Assembly: GCA_024681775.1 (NCBI GenBank)
Contig: JAILAF010000087.1
Location: 1 to 34,335 of the forward strand
DNA length: 34,335 nt
Direction of reading: 5' to 3'
DNA from: Lachnospiraceae bacterium
GTDB taxonomy: Bacteria > Bacillota > Clostridia > Lachnospirales > Lachnospiraceae
The translations under genes were made by a program, and so were the position numbers. Shown here in pieces: positions 14,602 through 22,567 of the stretch (positions are counted from its first letter, which is position 1; each line of letters opens with the position of its first letter). Below the pieces are notes generated by a model that saw nothing but the letters and a program-made list of their open reading frames with translations, was not told the DNA's origin and made no database searches.

Positions 14602-17025
14602 ATGGATATCAGCACTAAGATCGCACAGGAATTAGGAGTTAAGAAGAGTCAGGTAGATGCAACCATTGAACTGATCGACGGAGGGAACACCATTCCTTTT
14701 ATTGCCCGCTACCGCAAGGAGGCAACCGGCGCGTTAAATGATGAGCAGCTTAGAAATCTGCACGAGCGGCTTTTATACTTAAGAAATCTCGAAGAAAAAA
14801 AGGTCAGCATCATCAATGCCATCGATGAGCAGGGGAAACTGACGGATGAGCTGAAAAAGAAGATCGAAGAGGCGGAGAAGCTGGTTACGCTGGAGGATCT
14901 CTACCGCCCTTATAAACAGAAGAAGAAGACCAGAGCTACCGCGGCGAAGGCGAGAGGGCTGGAGCCTCTGGCAGAGTTCATTTTGCTCCAGAAAACGCAG
15001 GAACCTGTGGAAAACGAGGCACAGAAGTATGTCACCGGTCCCATCACGCCTGCATCCGAGTCCAAGGAAGACAAGGTCAAGGCAGAAGAAAAGCAGGTGC
15101 TTGATGTGGCGGCTGCTATTGCCGGAGCCAAGGATATCCTGGCAGAGATCTTTTCTGATGATCCGGATAACAGAACCTTCATCCGGAAACTGACGGAGGA
15201 CGAGGGAAAGATTGTTTCTTCTGCAAAGGATGCAACCCAGAAGACCGTATACGAGAATTACTATGATTATGAAGAGCCCATTCGCAAAGTGGTTGGCCAT
15301 AGAGTGCTGGCTTTGAACCGTGGCGAGAATGAGAAAGTCCTTACCGTGAAACTGGTGGCACCGGAAGAACGGATCCTGCAGCTCCTGGAAAACAAGATCA
15401 TCACCGAGGATAATCCGTACACCACGCCCCTTTTGAAAGAGGCGATCGCAGACGGATATGGCAGATTGATAGCGCCTGCTATCGAAAGGGAAGTAAGGGC
15501 GAGCCTTACCGACAAGGCAGAGGATGGAGCCATCGATGTCTTCGGAAAGAACCTTCGTCAGCTTCTCATGCAGCCTCCCATCGCCGGTCAGACGGTCCTG
15601 GGATGGGACCCTGCCTTCCGTACCGGATGTAAACTTGCTGTGGTGGATCCTACCGGAAAAGTATTAGATACGGTTGTTATTTATCCTACCGAGCCGCAGA
15701 ACAAGGTTGAGGAATCCAAGAGGATCGTAAAGAATCTGATCAAGAAATATCATATCGGCCTGATCTCCGTGGGTAACGGAACCGCTTCCAGAGAATCCGA
15801 GCAGGTGATCGTTGAGATGCTCCACGAGATTCCCGAGGCAGGTGTAAAATATGTGATCACAAACGAGGCCGGTGCTTCCGTTTATTCCGCCAGTGCGCTG
15901 GCAACGGAGGAGTTCCCTAATTTCGATGTGGGACAGAGAAGTGCCACTTCGATCGCGCGAAGGTTGCAGGATCCTCTGGCAGAGCTGGTAAAGATCGACC
16001 CGCAGTCCATCGGCGTGGGCCAGTACCAGCATGATATGGATCAGAAAAAGCTTAGTTCCGCACTGGAAGGTGTGGTAGAGGATTCCGTGAACCTGGTGGG
16101 TGTGGATCTGAATACCGCATCTGCGGCACTTTTGAAATATGTATCCGGCATCAGTTCCGCGATTGCCAAGAATATCGTGGTTTACCGCGAGGAGAACGGA
16201 TCCTTCGAGAGCAGAGCACAGTTAAAGAAGGTTCCGAAGCTGGGGCCCAAGGCGTTTGAACAGTGCGCCGGATTCCTTCGGGTAAGAGACGGCAAGGAGC
16301 CTCTTGATAATACGGGCGTCCACCCCGAGTCATATGAAGTGGCCCACAAAATTCTTAAAAAGATCGGGTGTGATTTTAACGATGCCAAGGCAATTGAAGC
16401 TTTTGAAAAGAGCATTTCCGATAAGGCTGCGCTCTCCGCAGAGCTGGGTGTTGGCGAGCTTACTCTGACGGATATTTTGCATGAGCTGGAGAAGCCCGGT
16501 CGTGACCCCAGAGAGGAAATGCCCCAGCCCGTACTTCGTTCCGATGTTTTGGATATGAAGGATCTGAAACCGGGAATGATCCTGAAGGGAACGGTCCGCA
16601 ACGTGATCGACTTTGGCGCATTCGTGGACATCGGCGTCCACCAGGATGGACTGGTCCACATCTCTCAGATCACGGACCGCTATATCAAGCACCCGCTTGA
16701 GGTGGTGTCCGTTGGTGACATTGTGGAAGTCAAGGTCTTGGGTGTTGACCTGGAGAAGGAGAGGATTTCCCTGACCATGCGTCTGGAGGAGACTCCTGCA
16801 GCTGATAAAAAACCGGAAGGCGGAAAGAAGCCGGAGGGGAACAGAAAATCCGGTGAAAACAGAAAATCCGGAGACAGAAGCGGCAGACCGGACAATCATT
16901 CCGGCAAAAATCAGAACTTCGGACAGAAGGGCAAGGACAGACCGACCGGCGGACGGAAGGATGATTTCGCACCCGGCACCATCGGTTATATGATGATGCA
17001 TAAAAACGATAAGAAAAAAGGCTGA
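14602..17025 (+). CDS. tex: Tex family RNA-binding transcription accessory protein
   Basis: An 807-residue cytoplasmic nucleic-acid-binding protein. In order: the Tex N-terminal helical region (MDISTKIAQELGVKKSQV; GGNTIPFIARYRKEATGALND near 28-48), a YqgF/RNase H-like domain from about 330 (GQTVLGWDPAFRTGCKLAVVD), helix-hairpin-helix motifs at about 500-563, and an S1 domain at about 652-724 (GMILKGTVRNVIDFGAFVDI). After the S1 domain comes a tail of about 80 residues rich in Lys, Gly, Asn and Pro, longer than in many Tex proteins and probably disordered and RNA binding. The ribosome site AAAGGAGAG precedes the ATG. It leads the rightward run of genes after the par operon. Confidence 0.96.
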   Translation: MDISTKIAQELGVKKSQVDATIELIDGGNTIPFIARYRKEATGALNDEQLRNLHERLLYLRNLEEKKVSIINAIDEQGKLTDELKKKIEEAEKLVTLEDLYRPYKQKKKTRATAAKARGLEPLAEFILLQKTQEPVENEAQKYVTGPITPASESKEDKVKAEEKQVLDVAAAIAGAKDILAEIFSDDPDNRTFIRKLTEDEGKIVSSAKDATQKTVYENYYDYEEPIRKVVGHRVLALNRGENEKVLTVKLVAPEERILQLLENKIITEDNPYTTPLLKEAIADGYGRLIAPAIEREVRASLTDKAEDGAIDVFGKNLRQLLMQPPIAGQTVLGWDPAFRTGCKLAVVDPTGKVLDTVVIYPTEPQNKVEESKRIVKNLIKKYHIGLISVGNGTASRESEQVIVEMLHEIPEAGVKYVITNEAGASVYSASALATEEFPNFDVGQRSATSIARRLQDPLAELVKIDPQSIGVGQYQHDMDQKKLSSALEGVVEDSVNLVGVDLNTASAALLKYVSGISSAIAKNIVVYREENGSFESRAQLKKVPKLGPKAFEQCAGFLRVRDGKEPLDNTGVHPESYEVAHKILKKIGCDFNDAKAIEAFEKSISDKAALSAELGVGELTLTDILHELEKPGRDPREEMPQPVLRSDVLDMKDLKPGMILKGTVRNVIDFGAFVDIGVHQDGLVHISQITDRYIKHPLEVVSVGDIVEVKVLGVDLEKERISLTMRLEETPAADKKPEGGKKPEGNRKSGENRKSGDRSGRPDNHSGKNQNFGQKGKDRPTGGRKDDFAPGTIGYMMMHKNDKKKG

Positions 17026-17055
17026 TGAACATCGGCGTCTTGAAAGGTAGAAAAG

Positions 17056-17283
17056 ATGAACCCGGCAAACATTATGAAAGTCATGGAGCTGAAGGGGAGA
17101 TTTGAAAGAAATCACCCGAAGGTTGTCAGCTTCTTCCAAAAGGAAGTGTTCAGCGGTATTCCGGAAGGAACCGTGGTGGAGATCACGATTACCAAGCCTG
17201 GACAGGAGCCGGTCACTTCCAATATGAAGGTCACTGCCGACGATCTGGAGACGGTAGAGGCATTGAAAGGCTTGGGAGTCTGA
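17056..17283 (+). CDS. Small conserved hypothetical protein (75 aa)
   Basis: A 75-residue protein starting [21 protein letters not shown] and ending [10 protein letters not shown]. It has an amphipathic helix, [20 protein letters not shown], and a strand with a conserved-looking [14 protein letters not shown]. There are no cysteines, signal or membrane segments. GAAAGG lies about ten bases before the ATG. It sits 30 bp after tex and 26 bp before the amidase gene, in the same direction. The gene is coherent in codon use and spacing, but I do not know its function. Confidence 0.8.
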   Translation: MNPANIMKVMELKGRFERNHPKVVSFFQKEVFSGIPEGTVVEITITKPGQEPVTSNMKVTADDLETVEALKGLGV

Positions 17284-17309
17284 CACAGAGAGGAAACATA
17301 ACGAGTGAT

Positions 17310-18299
17310 ATGAAAAAGAAATGGTTAGGGCTTTTCCTTTGCCTGGCTTTGTGGGCATGCATCGCTTCCGGATGTGCTCAAAAAACAGAGCCGGACGAAC
17401 CCCCGGTTTTGTCGGAGATTGCAGAACCCATCGCTGAGATGGCATCTGAGCCAGAGCCGGAAAAGGAAGAACCTGTGCAAGAGGAGATTGTCGAATCTCC
17501 GGAAGAAGATCCGGAGGCTTCTGTCGAAGGAGAGGGCCTTTCGGAGGATGATCCTTCCGATGAGCCTGCTCCTGAAGAGGGGACGACATCCGACCCTGAG
17601 GAGCCATTGCAGGAAACGCCGGATACGGTTCCCGAAGAACCGGAGGGCGATGTGGCACCACAGCCTGCCAACGGCTATATCATTGCCATCGATCCCGGTC
17701 ATCAGAAGACCGGCAATAGTGAGAAGGAACCTATCGGACCCGGCGCCAGCGAGATGAAGGCAAAGGTCTCCAGCGGGACCAGAGGGGTGTCCACCGGAAT
17801 CGCCGAATATGAGCTTACCCTGACGGTTGGCCTGCAACTGAGGGATGAGCTGGTAAACAGGGGTTACCAGGTGGTGATGATCCGGGAAACAAACGATGTG
17901 AACATCAGTAACAGCGAGCGTGCGGCAATTGCAAACAACGCGGGAGCAAATGCCTTTATCAGACTTCATGCGGATGGCTCGGAAAGCGCCGATGCAAGAG
18001 GTGCGATGACAATCTGTCAGACGTCGTCCAACCCTTACAACAGCGCATACTACGAGCAAAGCAAATCCCTATCGACGTCGGTTCTCGACGCTTTCGTTGC
18101 AGCCACGGGCTGTAAAAAACGGAACGTATGGGAGACGGATACCATGAGCGGGATCAATTGGTGCACGGTTCCTGTAACCATTTTGGAAATGGGTTTTATG
18201 ACCAATCCGACGGAGGATGAACTGATGGCCTCGGCGGATTACCAGGCCAAGATGGTGCAGGGCATAGCTGATGGAATTGATGCATTTTTGGGAAAATAA
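17310..18299 (+). CDS. Lipoprotein N-acetylmuramoyl-L-alanine amidase (Amidase_3)
   Basis: A 329-residue exported hydrolase that cleaves the MurNAc-L-Ala bond of peptidoglycan. The signal peptide ends in a lipobox-like ASGC, giving a lipid-anchored Cys22. Residues about 25-120 are a Pro/Glu/Asp-rich linker that spans the wall. The catalytic domain has zinc ligands and catalytic residues in IAIDPGHQ (His), AEYELTL (Glu), RLHAD (His) and [10 protein letters not shown] (Glu). A small insert with [14 protein letters not shown] is typical of clostridial members. It is probably part of cell separation or wall turnover. It follows the 75-residue gene closely and precedes a membrane protein gene by 15 bp. 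Confidence 0.92.
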   Translation: MKKKWLGLFLCLALWACIASGCAQKTEPDEPPVLSEIAEPIAEMASEPEPEKEEPVQEEIVESPEEDPEASVEGEGLSEDDPSDEPAPEEGTTSDPEEPLQETPDTVPEEPEGDVAPQPANGYIIAIDPGHQKTGNSEKEPIGPGASEMKAKVSSGTRGVSTGIAEYELTLTVGLQLRDELVNRGYQVVMIRETNDVNISNSERAAIANNAGANAFIRLHADGSESADARGAMTICQTSSNPYNSAYYEQSKSLSTSVLDAFVAATGCKKRNVWETDTMSGINWCTVPVTILEMGFMTNPTEDELMASADYQAKMVQGIADGIDAFLGK

Positions 18300-18314
18300 G
18301 GAGGGAGAAACAAA

Positions 18315-19055
18315 ATGGAAAGTAACATGAACGAATTAATGCAACAGATCTACAAGTACGCGAATACATCGGGAGGCAGCGTAAATTACATTACCAACCT
18401 GTATTCCACTGCAATGGCGATCCTGACCATCGTAGGAACCTGGATGGTTTACAACAAGGCCAACGACAACGGTTGGGCAGCTATCATTCCTTTTTACAGA
18501 GAGTATGTCATGGCGCGCATCGCCGACAAGAAAAACGCCTTCTGGGGATACCTGATCGCTGCGATCATTGAGTTTTTTGCAGGAATTGCCTTTGCGGTAT
18601 CTCTTACCGTGGTCCTTCTTCAGCTCATCGGAAGCGGCTTTTCCTTCGGAGGATTCGATGAAGACTCCTACGGACTGTTCGGCGTGATGGCCCTTTCGTT
18701 GATCATCATGGGCATTGCGGGATTGGTAAAACTCATCATTAAGATCATTATGTATGCCGGCCTCACCAGGAATTTTGGATTGAACGGCGGCTGGGTTGTG
18801 GGTCTGATCTTCCTGCCCGGCGTATTTTTCCTGATCATGGGTGTGTCCGATAACATCCGTTATATTGCTGGCGCTCCCACCTACACTGCTGCTCCCACTG
18901 CTCCTTACGGGGATCCTGCATACGGCAACCAGGCATTTTCCAATCCTACCACGAATTCCTACGGAACTGCACCTACGGATTCTCAGCCCCAGGCTACCGA
19001 TCCGAACGCTGCTGCAGACCAGAACAACGATACCAACAATCCTTACATGAACTGA
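18315..19055 (+). CDS. DUF5684 membrane protein
   Basis: A 246-residue membrane protein with four hydrophobic helices at about 28-45, 72-100, 120-150 and 155-180. The segment WMVYNKANDNGWAAIIPFYR is the hallmark of DUF5684 (Trp-x-x-Lys-Ala...Gly-Trp...Ile-Pro-x-Tyr). The C-terminal 60 residues are a Pro/Thr/Ala/Asn-rich tail, likely exposed and disordered. AAGGAGGG lies ten bases upstream of the start. It is adjacent to the amidase, but no specific role is known for the family; a link to envelope function is inference. Confidence 0.82.
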   Translation: MESNMNELMQQIYKYANTSGGSVNYITNLYSTAMAILTIVGTWMVYNKANDNGWAAIIPFYREYVMARIADKKNAFWGYLIAAIIEFFAGIAFAVSLTVVLLQLIGSGFSFGGFDEDSYGLFGVMALSLIIMGIAGLVKLIIKIIMYAGLTRNFGLNGGWVVGLIFLPGVFFLIMGVSDNIRYIAGAPTYTAAPTAPYGDPAYGNQAFSNPTTNSYGTAPTDSQPQATDPNAAADQNNDTNNPYMN

Positions 19056-19112
19056 TCGTATTTCTCCGGACTTTTGCCAAAACAGTGATTTCGTTTGGAG
19101 AAGGGACGTGGA

Positions 19113-20384
19113 ATGAGCGACCGGGTGATCTTTCATGTAGATGTCAATTCCGCTTTTTTGTCCTGGTCTGCCCTCAAAGCACTTGAGGAGGACCCGGATT
19201 CCGTTGATCTTCGGACAATCCCGTCAGCTGTGGGCGGGGATGTCCGTACTCGGCATGGGATCATCACGGCAAAATCCATACCTGCAAAAAAATACGGCAT
19301 TGAGACCGGCGAACCGGTAGTAAAGGCATTGCAGAAATGTCCGGGTCTGGTGCTGGTTTCATCTGATTTTACTACCTATAAAAAATGCTCTGCCGCATTC
19401 ATGGAGGCGTTATATCGCTACAGCGATACAGTCGAGCAAGCCTCCATCGATGAGGCCTACGTGGATATGACGGGCCGGGAAGGGGATTTTGCAGAAGAGA
19501 TCGAGGCTGGAAACTCCTTCCCTTTGTGTGCGGCAGAAAAACTGAAAAATGAGATCAGGGATTCCCTGGGCTTTACGGTAAATGTGGGGATATCAAGTAA
19601 TAAGCTTCTGGCGAAAATGGCCAGTGATTTTACCAAACCCGACCGGATTCACACCCTGTTTCCGGAAGAGGTCCCCGCAAAGATGTGGGTCCTTCCCATC
19701 GAAAAGCTTTTCGGATGCGGCGGGAAAACTTCTGCAAGGCTGCGGGAAGTGGGGATCAAAACCATCGGGGATGCAGCAGCTGTGGACCCGGTTTATCTGC
19801 AAAAGCTTTTGGGCGACCGGTCCGGGGAGTATATCTATGCTGCAGCCAACGGGTGGGGGAGTACCACGGTCTGTTCCGAGGCTGACGCGGCAAAGAGTTA
19901 TTCCAACGAGCGCACCACTTCCGTTGATGTTACGCCGTTAAACTACGATGAGCTGGGGCGGGCTCTGCTGAAGGATCTGTCAAAAAAGGTTTCCGACAGG
20001 ATGAAAAAGGACGGTGCCCGTGGGAAAACGGTCTCCGTATCCATTAAAACTTCCGGATTTCGAAGGCATTCGCGTCAGACGGTTTTGAGCGAGGCAACGG
20101 ATGATCCGGAGATGATCTATCAGACGGCGGACCGTTTACTGACCGATCTGCTGTTTCAGCAGGCCGGGCTCTTTGACCAGGGTGATGGCATCCGCCTCAT
20201 CGGTGTGGGTGTGACAGGTCTGGAGGACAGTCCTTTTCACCAAATGGATGTATTCCAATGGATGAAAGAGGATGAAATCCGAAAGGAAGAAGCCATCAAA
20301 GAAGAAAAAAAGCGCAATCTACAGGACATGCTCGATAAGGCAAACGGCCGTTATGGAAACGGAACAATCCGAAAGGGCATGTAA
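19113..20384 (+). CDS. Y-family DNA polymerase (DinB/UmuC type)
   Basis: A 423-residue translesion polymerase. The first metal-binding motif is FHVDVNSAFLSW, the second is ASIDEAYVDMTG with the catalytic Asp-Glu pair, and between them lies TAKSIPAKKYGIETGEPV, which contacts the incoming nucleotide. NVGISSNKLLAKMASDFTKP is the palm-thumb junction and the helix-hairpin-helix follows. The little-finger domain occupies about 245-365 and the rest is a charged helix without a clear beta-clamp motif. I start at ATG 19113 because GGAGAAGGG precedes it; a TTG at 19095 extends the frame without support. No LexA (SOS) box was seen in the 57-bp gap upstream. Confidence 0.93.
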   Translation: MSDRVIFHVDVNSAFLSWSALKALEEDPDSVDLRTIPSAVGGDVRTRHGIITAKSIPAKKYGIETGEPVVKALQKCPGLVLVSSDFTTYKKCSAAFMEALYRYSDTVEQASIDEAYVDMTGREGDFAEEIEAGNSFPLCAAEKLKNEIRDSLGFTVNVGISSNKLLAKMASDFTKPDRIHTLFPEEVPAKMWVLPIEKLFGCGGKTSARLREVGIKTIGDAAAVDPVYLQKLLGDRSGEYIYAAANGWGSTTVCSEADAAKSYSNERTTSVDVTPLNYDELGRALLKDLSKKVSDRMKKDGARGKTVSVSIKTSGFRRHSRQTVLSEATDDPEMIYQTADRLLTDLLFQQAGLFDQGDGIRLIGVGVTGLEDSPFHQMDVFQWMKEDEIRKEEAIKEEKKRNLQDMLDKANGRYGNGTIRKGM

Positions 20385-20399
20385 GAGAAAGGTATTTTT

Positions 20400-21017
20400 A
20401 TGGAAAATAAGGTTTTGGCCCTGTCCTTTGACGACGGACCCAATACCACCATCACTCCGAAGATTCTGGATATTCTGGAGGAGTATCATATTGCAGCCAG
20501 CTTTTTCCTCATCGGACAGAATATCAAAGGGGAAGCTGTGGACGTGGCAAAGCGTGCCCTGGCTATGGGCTGTGATATCTGCAATCACTCCTTTACGCAC
20601 AAGGCCATGACGGAACTGACCCCGGAGGAGATCCGGGAAGAGATTGAAAAAACCGATGCGTTGATCCAATCAATTACAGGTGATATTCCTATTTTCTTCC
20701 GGCCTCCTTACATCAATGTAGATGATTATCTCTATGATCATGTGGACAAGGTCTTCATCTGCGGCGCCGGCTGCGAGGACTGGGTTCCGGAGGTTCCGGC
20801 TTCCGCCAGGATTGAGAAGACGCTGCAGCAGGCAGAGGATGGCATGATCTTTCTGTTCCACGACAGTGAGGGAAACGATGCCACTGTGGAGACCATGAAG
20901 GTGATCATCCCCGAGCTTTTGAGCAGGGGCTTTGAGTTCATCACGGTTTCCGAGATGTTCCGCAGAAAAAATGTGCCGCTGGATACCAAAAAGCACGAGA
21001 TCTTTACCGTGTTGTAA
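20400..21017 (+). CDS. Polysaccharide deacetylase (NodB fold), apparently cytoplasmic
   Basis: A 205-residue carbohydrate esterase 4 protein. Motif 1 is SFDDGP (residues 9-14, catalytic base and metal Asp), motif 2 is HSFTH (63-67, metal histidines), motif 3 is RPPY (101-104), and a late DS/H segment, MIFLFHDSEG, supplies the last motif. These are complete, so it is probably active as a metal-dependent N- or O-deacetylase. Unlike peptidoglycan deacetylases it has no signal peptide or anchor: the NodB domain begins at residue 4. A soluble substrate such as a chitooligosaccharide, sugar precursor or other amide is therefore possible. It lies 15 bp after the polymerase gene. Confidence 0.9.
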   Translation: MENKVLALSFDDGPNTTITPKILDILEEYHIAASFFLIGQNIKGEAVDVAKRALAMGCDICNHSFTHKAMTELTPEEIREEIEKTDALIQSITGDIPIFFRPPYINVDDYLYDHVDKVFICGAGCEDWVPEVPASARIEKTLQQAEDGMIFLFHDSEGNDATVETMKVIIPELLSRGFEFITVSEMFRRKNVPLDTKKHEIFTVL

Positions 21018-21051
21018 GAAACCTTCCGCGATGTCCGAAAGGAGGATGCTC

Positions 21052-21312
21052 ATGCAGGATGATATCAATATGCAGGTGACGCAGCCTTTCGAGAAAGATG
21101 GCAAGCGATACGCCTTTGTCCGATTTACCGACGAGAAGGGACGGAGTGCCGAGGGACGGATCCCTGAGTGCAAGATTCTCTCTTCCGATGGATTCACGGG
21201 CGAAGAGGTTGAGGCCCTGGAGCGTTATATGGAAGAAAACCTGGCGAAGATCAAGAAAATGGCCGCCGGTGTCAGGCTGTTGGATGCATTTATGAAGGAT
21301 GACAACAAATAA
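21052..21312 (+). CDS. Small conserved hypothetical protein (86 aa)
   Basis: An 86-residue protein starting MQDDINMQVTQPFEKDGKRY and ending RLLDAFMKDDNK. The first half is predicted beta (KRYAFVRFTDEKGRSAEGRI), the second half helical and acidic (GEEVEALERYMEENLAKIKKM). The ATG at 21052 has GGAGG six bases away. A longer frame overlapping the deacetylase gene has no start site. It lies 34 bp after the deacetylase and 24 bp before ldh. I know no function; similar small proteins occur across Lachnospiraceae. Confidence 0.78.
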   Translation: MQDDINMQVTQPFEKDGKRYAFVRFTDEKGRSAEGRIPECKILSSDGFTGEEVEALERYMEENLAKIKKMAAGVRLLDAFMKDDNK

Positions 21313-21336
21313 CATTTGTTACTAAAAGGAGGGCTT

Positions 21337-22290
21337 ATGGTCACTGTAAATCGTCAAAAAGTAGCTTTGATCGGATGTGGTTTTGTTGGTTCTGCTTCTG
21401 CTTTTGCATTGATGGAAAGCGGTCTTTTCTCCGAAATGGTGTTGATCGATGCAAACACTGCCAAAGCGGAAGGAGAGGCTTTGGATATTTCCCATGGTCT
21501 GCCCTATGCACAGCCTATGGACATCTATGCGGGCACCTATGATGATATTACCGATGCTTCCATCGTGGTGATCAGTGCCGGTGCGAACCAGAAGCCCGGC
21601 GAGACCAGACTGGATCTGGTCAAGAAGAATACAGCCATTTTCAAGAGCATTATCCCGGAACTCAGCAAGAGAGATTTCCAGGGGATCCTTTTGATCGTGG
21701 CAAATCCCGTTGATATCCTGACCTATGTGGCGAAGGAAATCTCCGGATTCCCGGAGAATCGTGTCTTCGGTTCCGGCACCGTTTTGGACTCCGCAAGATT
21801 GAAGTACCTTCTGGGGGAGCATCTGGGCGTGGACAGCAGGAGCGTGCATGCATTTGTCGTCGGCGAGCATGGCGACAGCGAGATCGTGGCATGGTCCAGC
21901 GTGAATGTATCCGGCGTTCCTTTGAGCCAGTTCTGCGAACTGCGGGGCTTTTTTGAGCACGAAGCTTCCATGGAGCGGATCGCTGAGAACGTGAAAAATA
22001 GCGCTTATGAGATCATCGAGAAAAAGCAGGCGACCTATTATGGTATCGCCATGAGTGTCCGTCGTATCTGTGAGGCAATCATTCGGGATGAAAAATCCAT
22101 CCTTCCCGTGTCCACGATTCAGCATGGAATGTATGGCATCGAAGGCGTCTCCTTAAGTATGCCGGCAGTGGTCGGTGAGCACGGTGTGGAGACCCAGGTT
22201 CCCATTCCCTTGAACGAGGAGGAGCAGGCGGCGCTTCGCGCTTCTGCGGATGCGTTGAAGGATGTCATTGCGGAATTGGATCTGGGTTGA
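21337..22290 (+). CDS. ldh: L-lactate dehydrogenase
   Basis: A 317-residue cytoplasmic enzyme that reduces pyruvate to L-lactate with NADH, regenerating NAD+ in fermentation. The N-terminal Rossmann motif is IGCGFVGSASAFAL. Family segments are ISAGANQKPGETRLDL (mobile loop; Gln at the specificity position marks lactate rather than malate dehydrogenase), NPVDILTYV, and EHGDSEIVAWS (catalytic His). The ATG at 21337 follows AAAGGAGGG. A TTG at 21316 in frame is not needed. It is last in the run from tex. No rho-independent terminator was found within 130 bp after it. Confidence 0.95.
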   Translation: MVTVNRQKVALIGCGFVGSASAFALMESGLFSEMVLIDANTAKAEGEALDISHGLPYAQPMDIYAGTYDDITDASIVVISAGANQKPGETRLDLVKKNTAIFKSIIPELSKRDFQGILLIVANPVDILTYVAKEISGFPENRVFGSGTVLDSARLKYLLGEHLGVDSRSVHAFVVGEHGDSEIVAWSSVNVSGVPLSQFCELRGFFEHEASMERIAENVKNSAYEIIEKKQATYYGIAMSVRRICEAIIRDEKSILPVSTIQHGMYGIEGVSLSMPAVVGEHGVETQVPIPLNEEEQAALRASADALKDVIAELDLG

Positions 22291-22418
22291 CATAACTCTA
22301 TCATCATTATGACGGAAATATTGCAAAATAAACAAAACACCTGCTCTGTTTGTGGCAAATTTTCCGAGATTTTCCAGCAGTAAATGGAAAAGGCCCCGAT
22401 TAATGCGGGATACAACCA

Positions 22419-22460
22419 CTATATCTAGTTGCAAGATTTCATTCATGCAACTAGATATAG
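22419..22460 (+). promoter_or_regulatory. 15-bp perfect inverted repeat overlapping a possible promoter of tldD
   Basis: CTATATCTAGTTGCA (22419-22433) and its exact reverse complement (22446-22460) are separated by 12 bases. No T-tract follows, so it is not a standard terminator. The left arm contains TTGCAA (22429-22434) and, 17 bases on, the right arm contains TAGATA (22452-22457), a plausible weak promoter. It could be an operator or an RNA hairpin in the 278-bp gap between ldh and tldD. Nothing else is evident in that gap apart from the tldD ribosome site. Confidence 0.5.
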
Positions 22461-22567
22461 AATTGTATGAATTGCAGGAACAAAAAGCAAATAGGATCAG
22501 TTTCCAGTGGGGGGGATCTTTTCACCGGACGATATCTTCCTATTGCAATATATCAAAGGAGTAATCT

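Noticed and set aside
16330-17661. A 443-codon minus-strand frame opposite the end of tex and the start of the amidase gene.
   Set aside because: It spans three well-supported plus-strand genes and their gaps, and is rich in His, Pro and Ser as shadow frames are.
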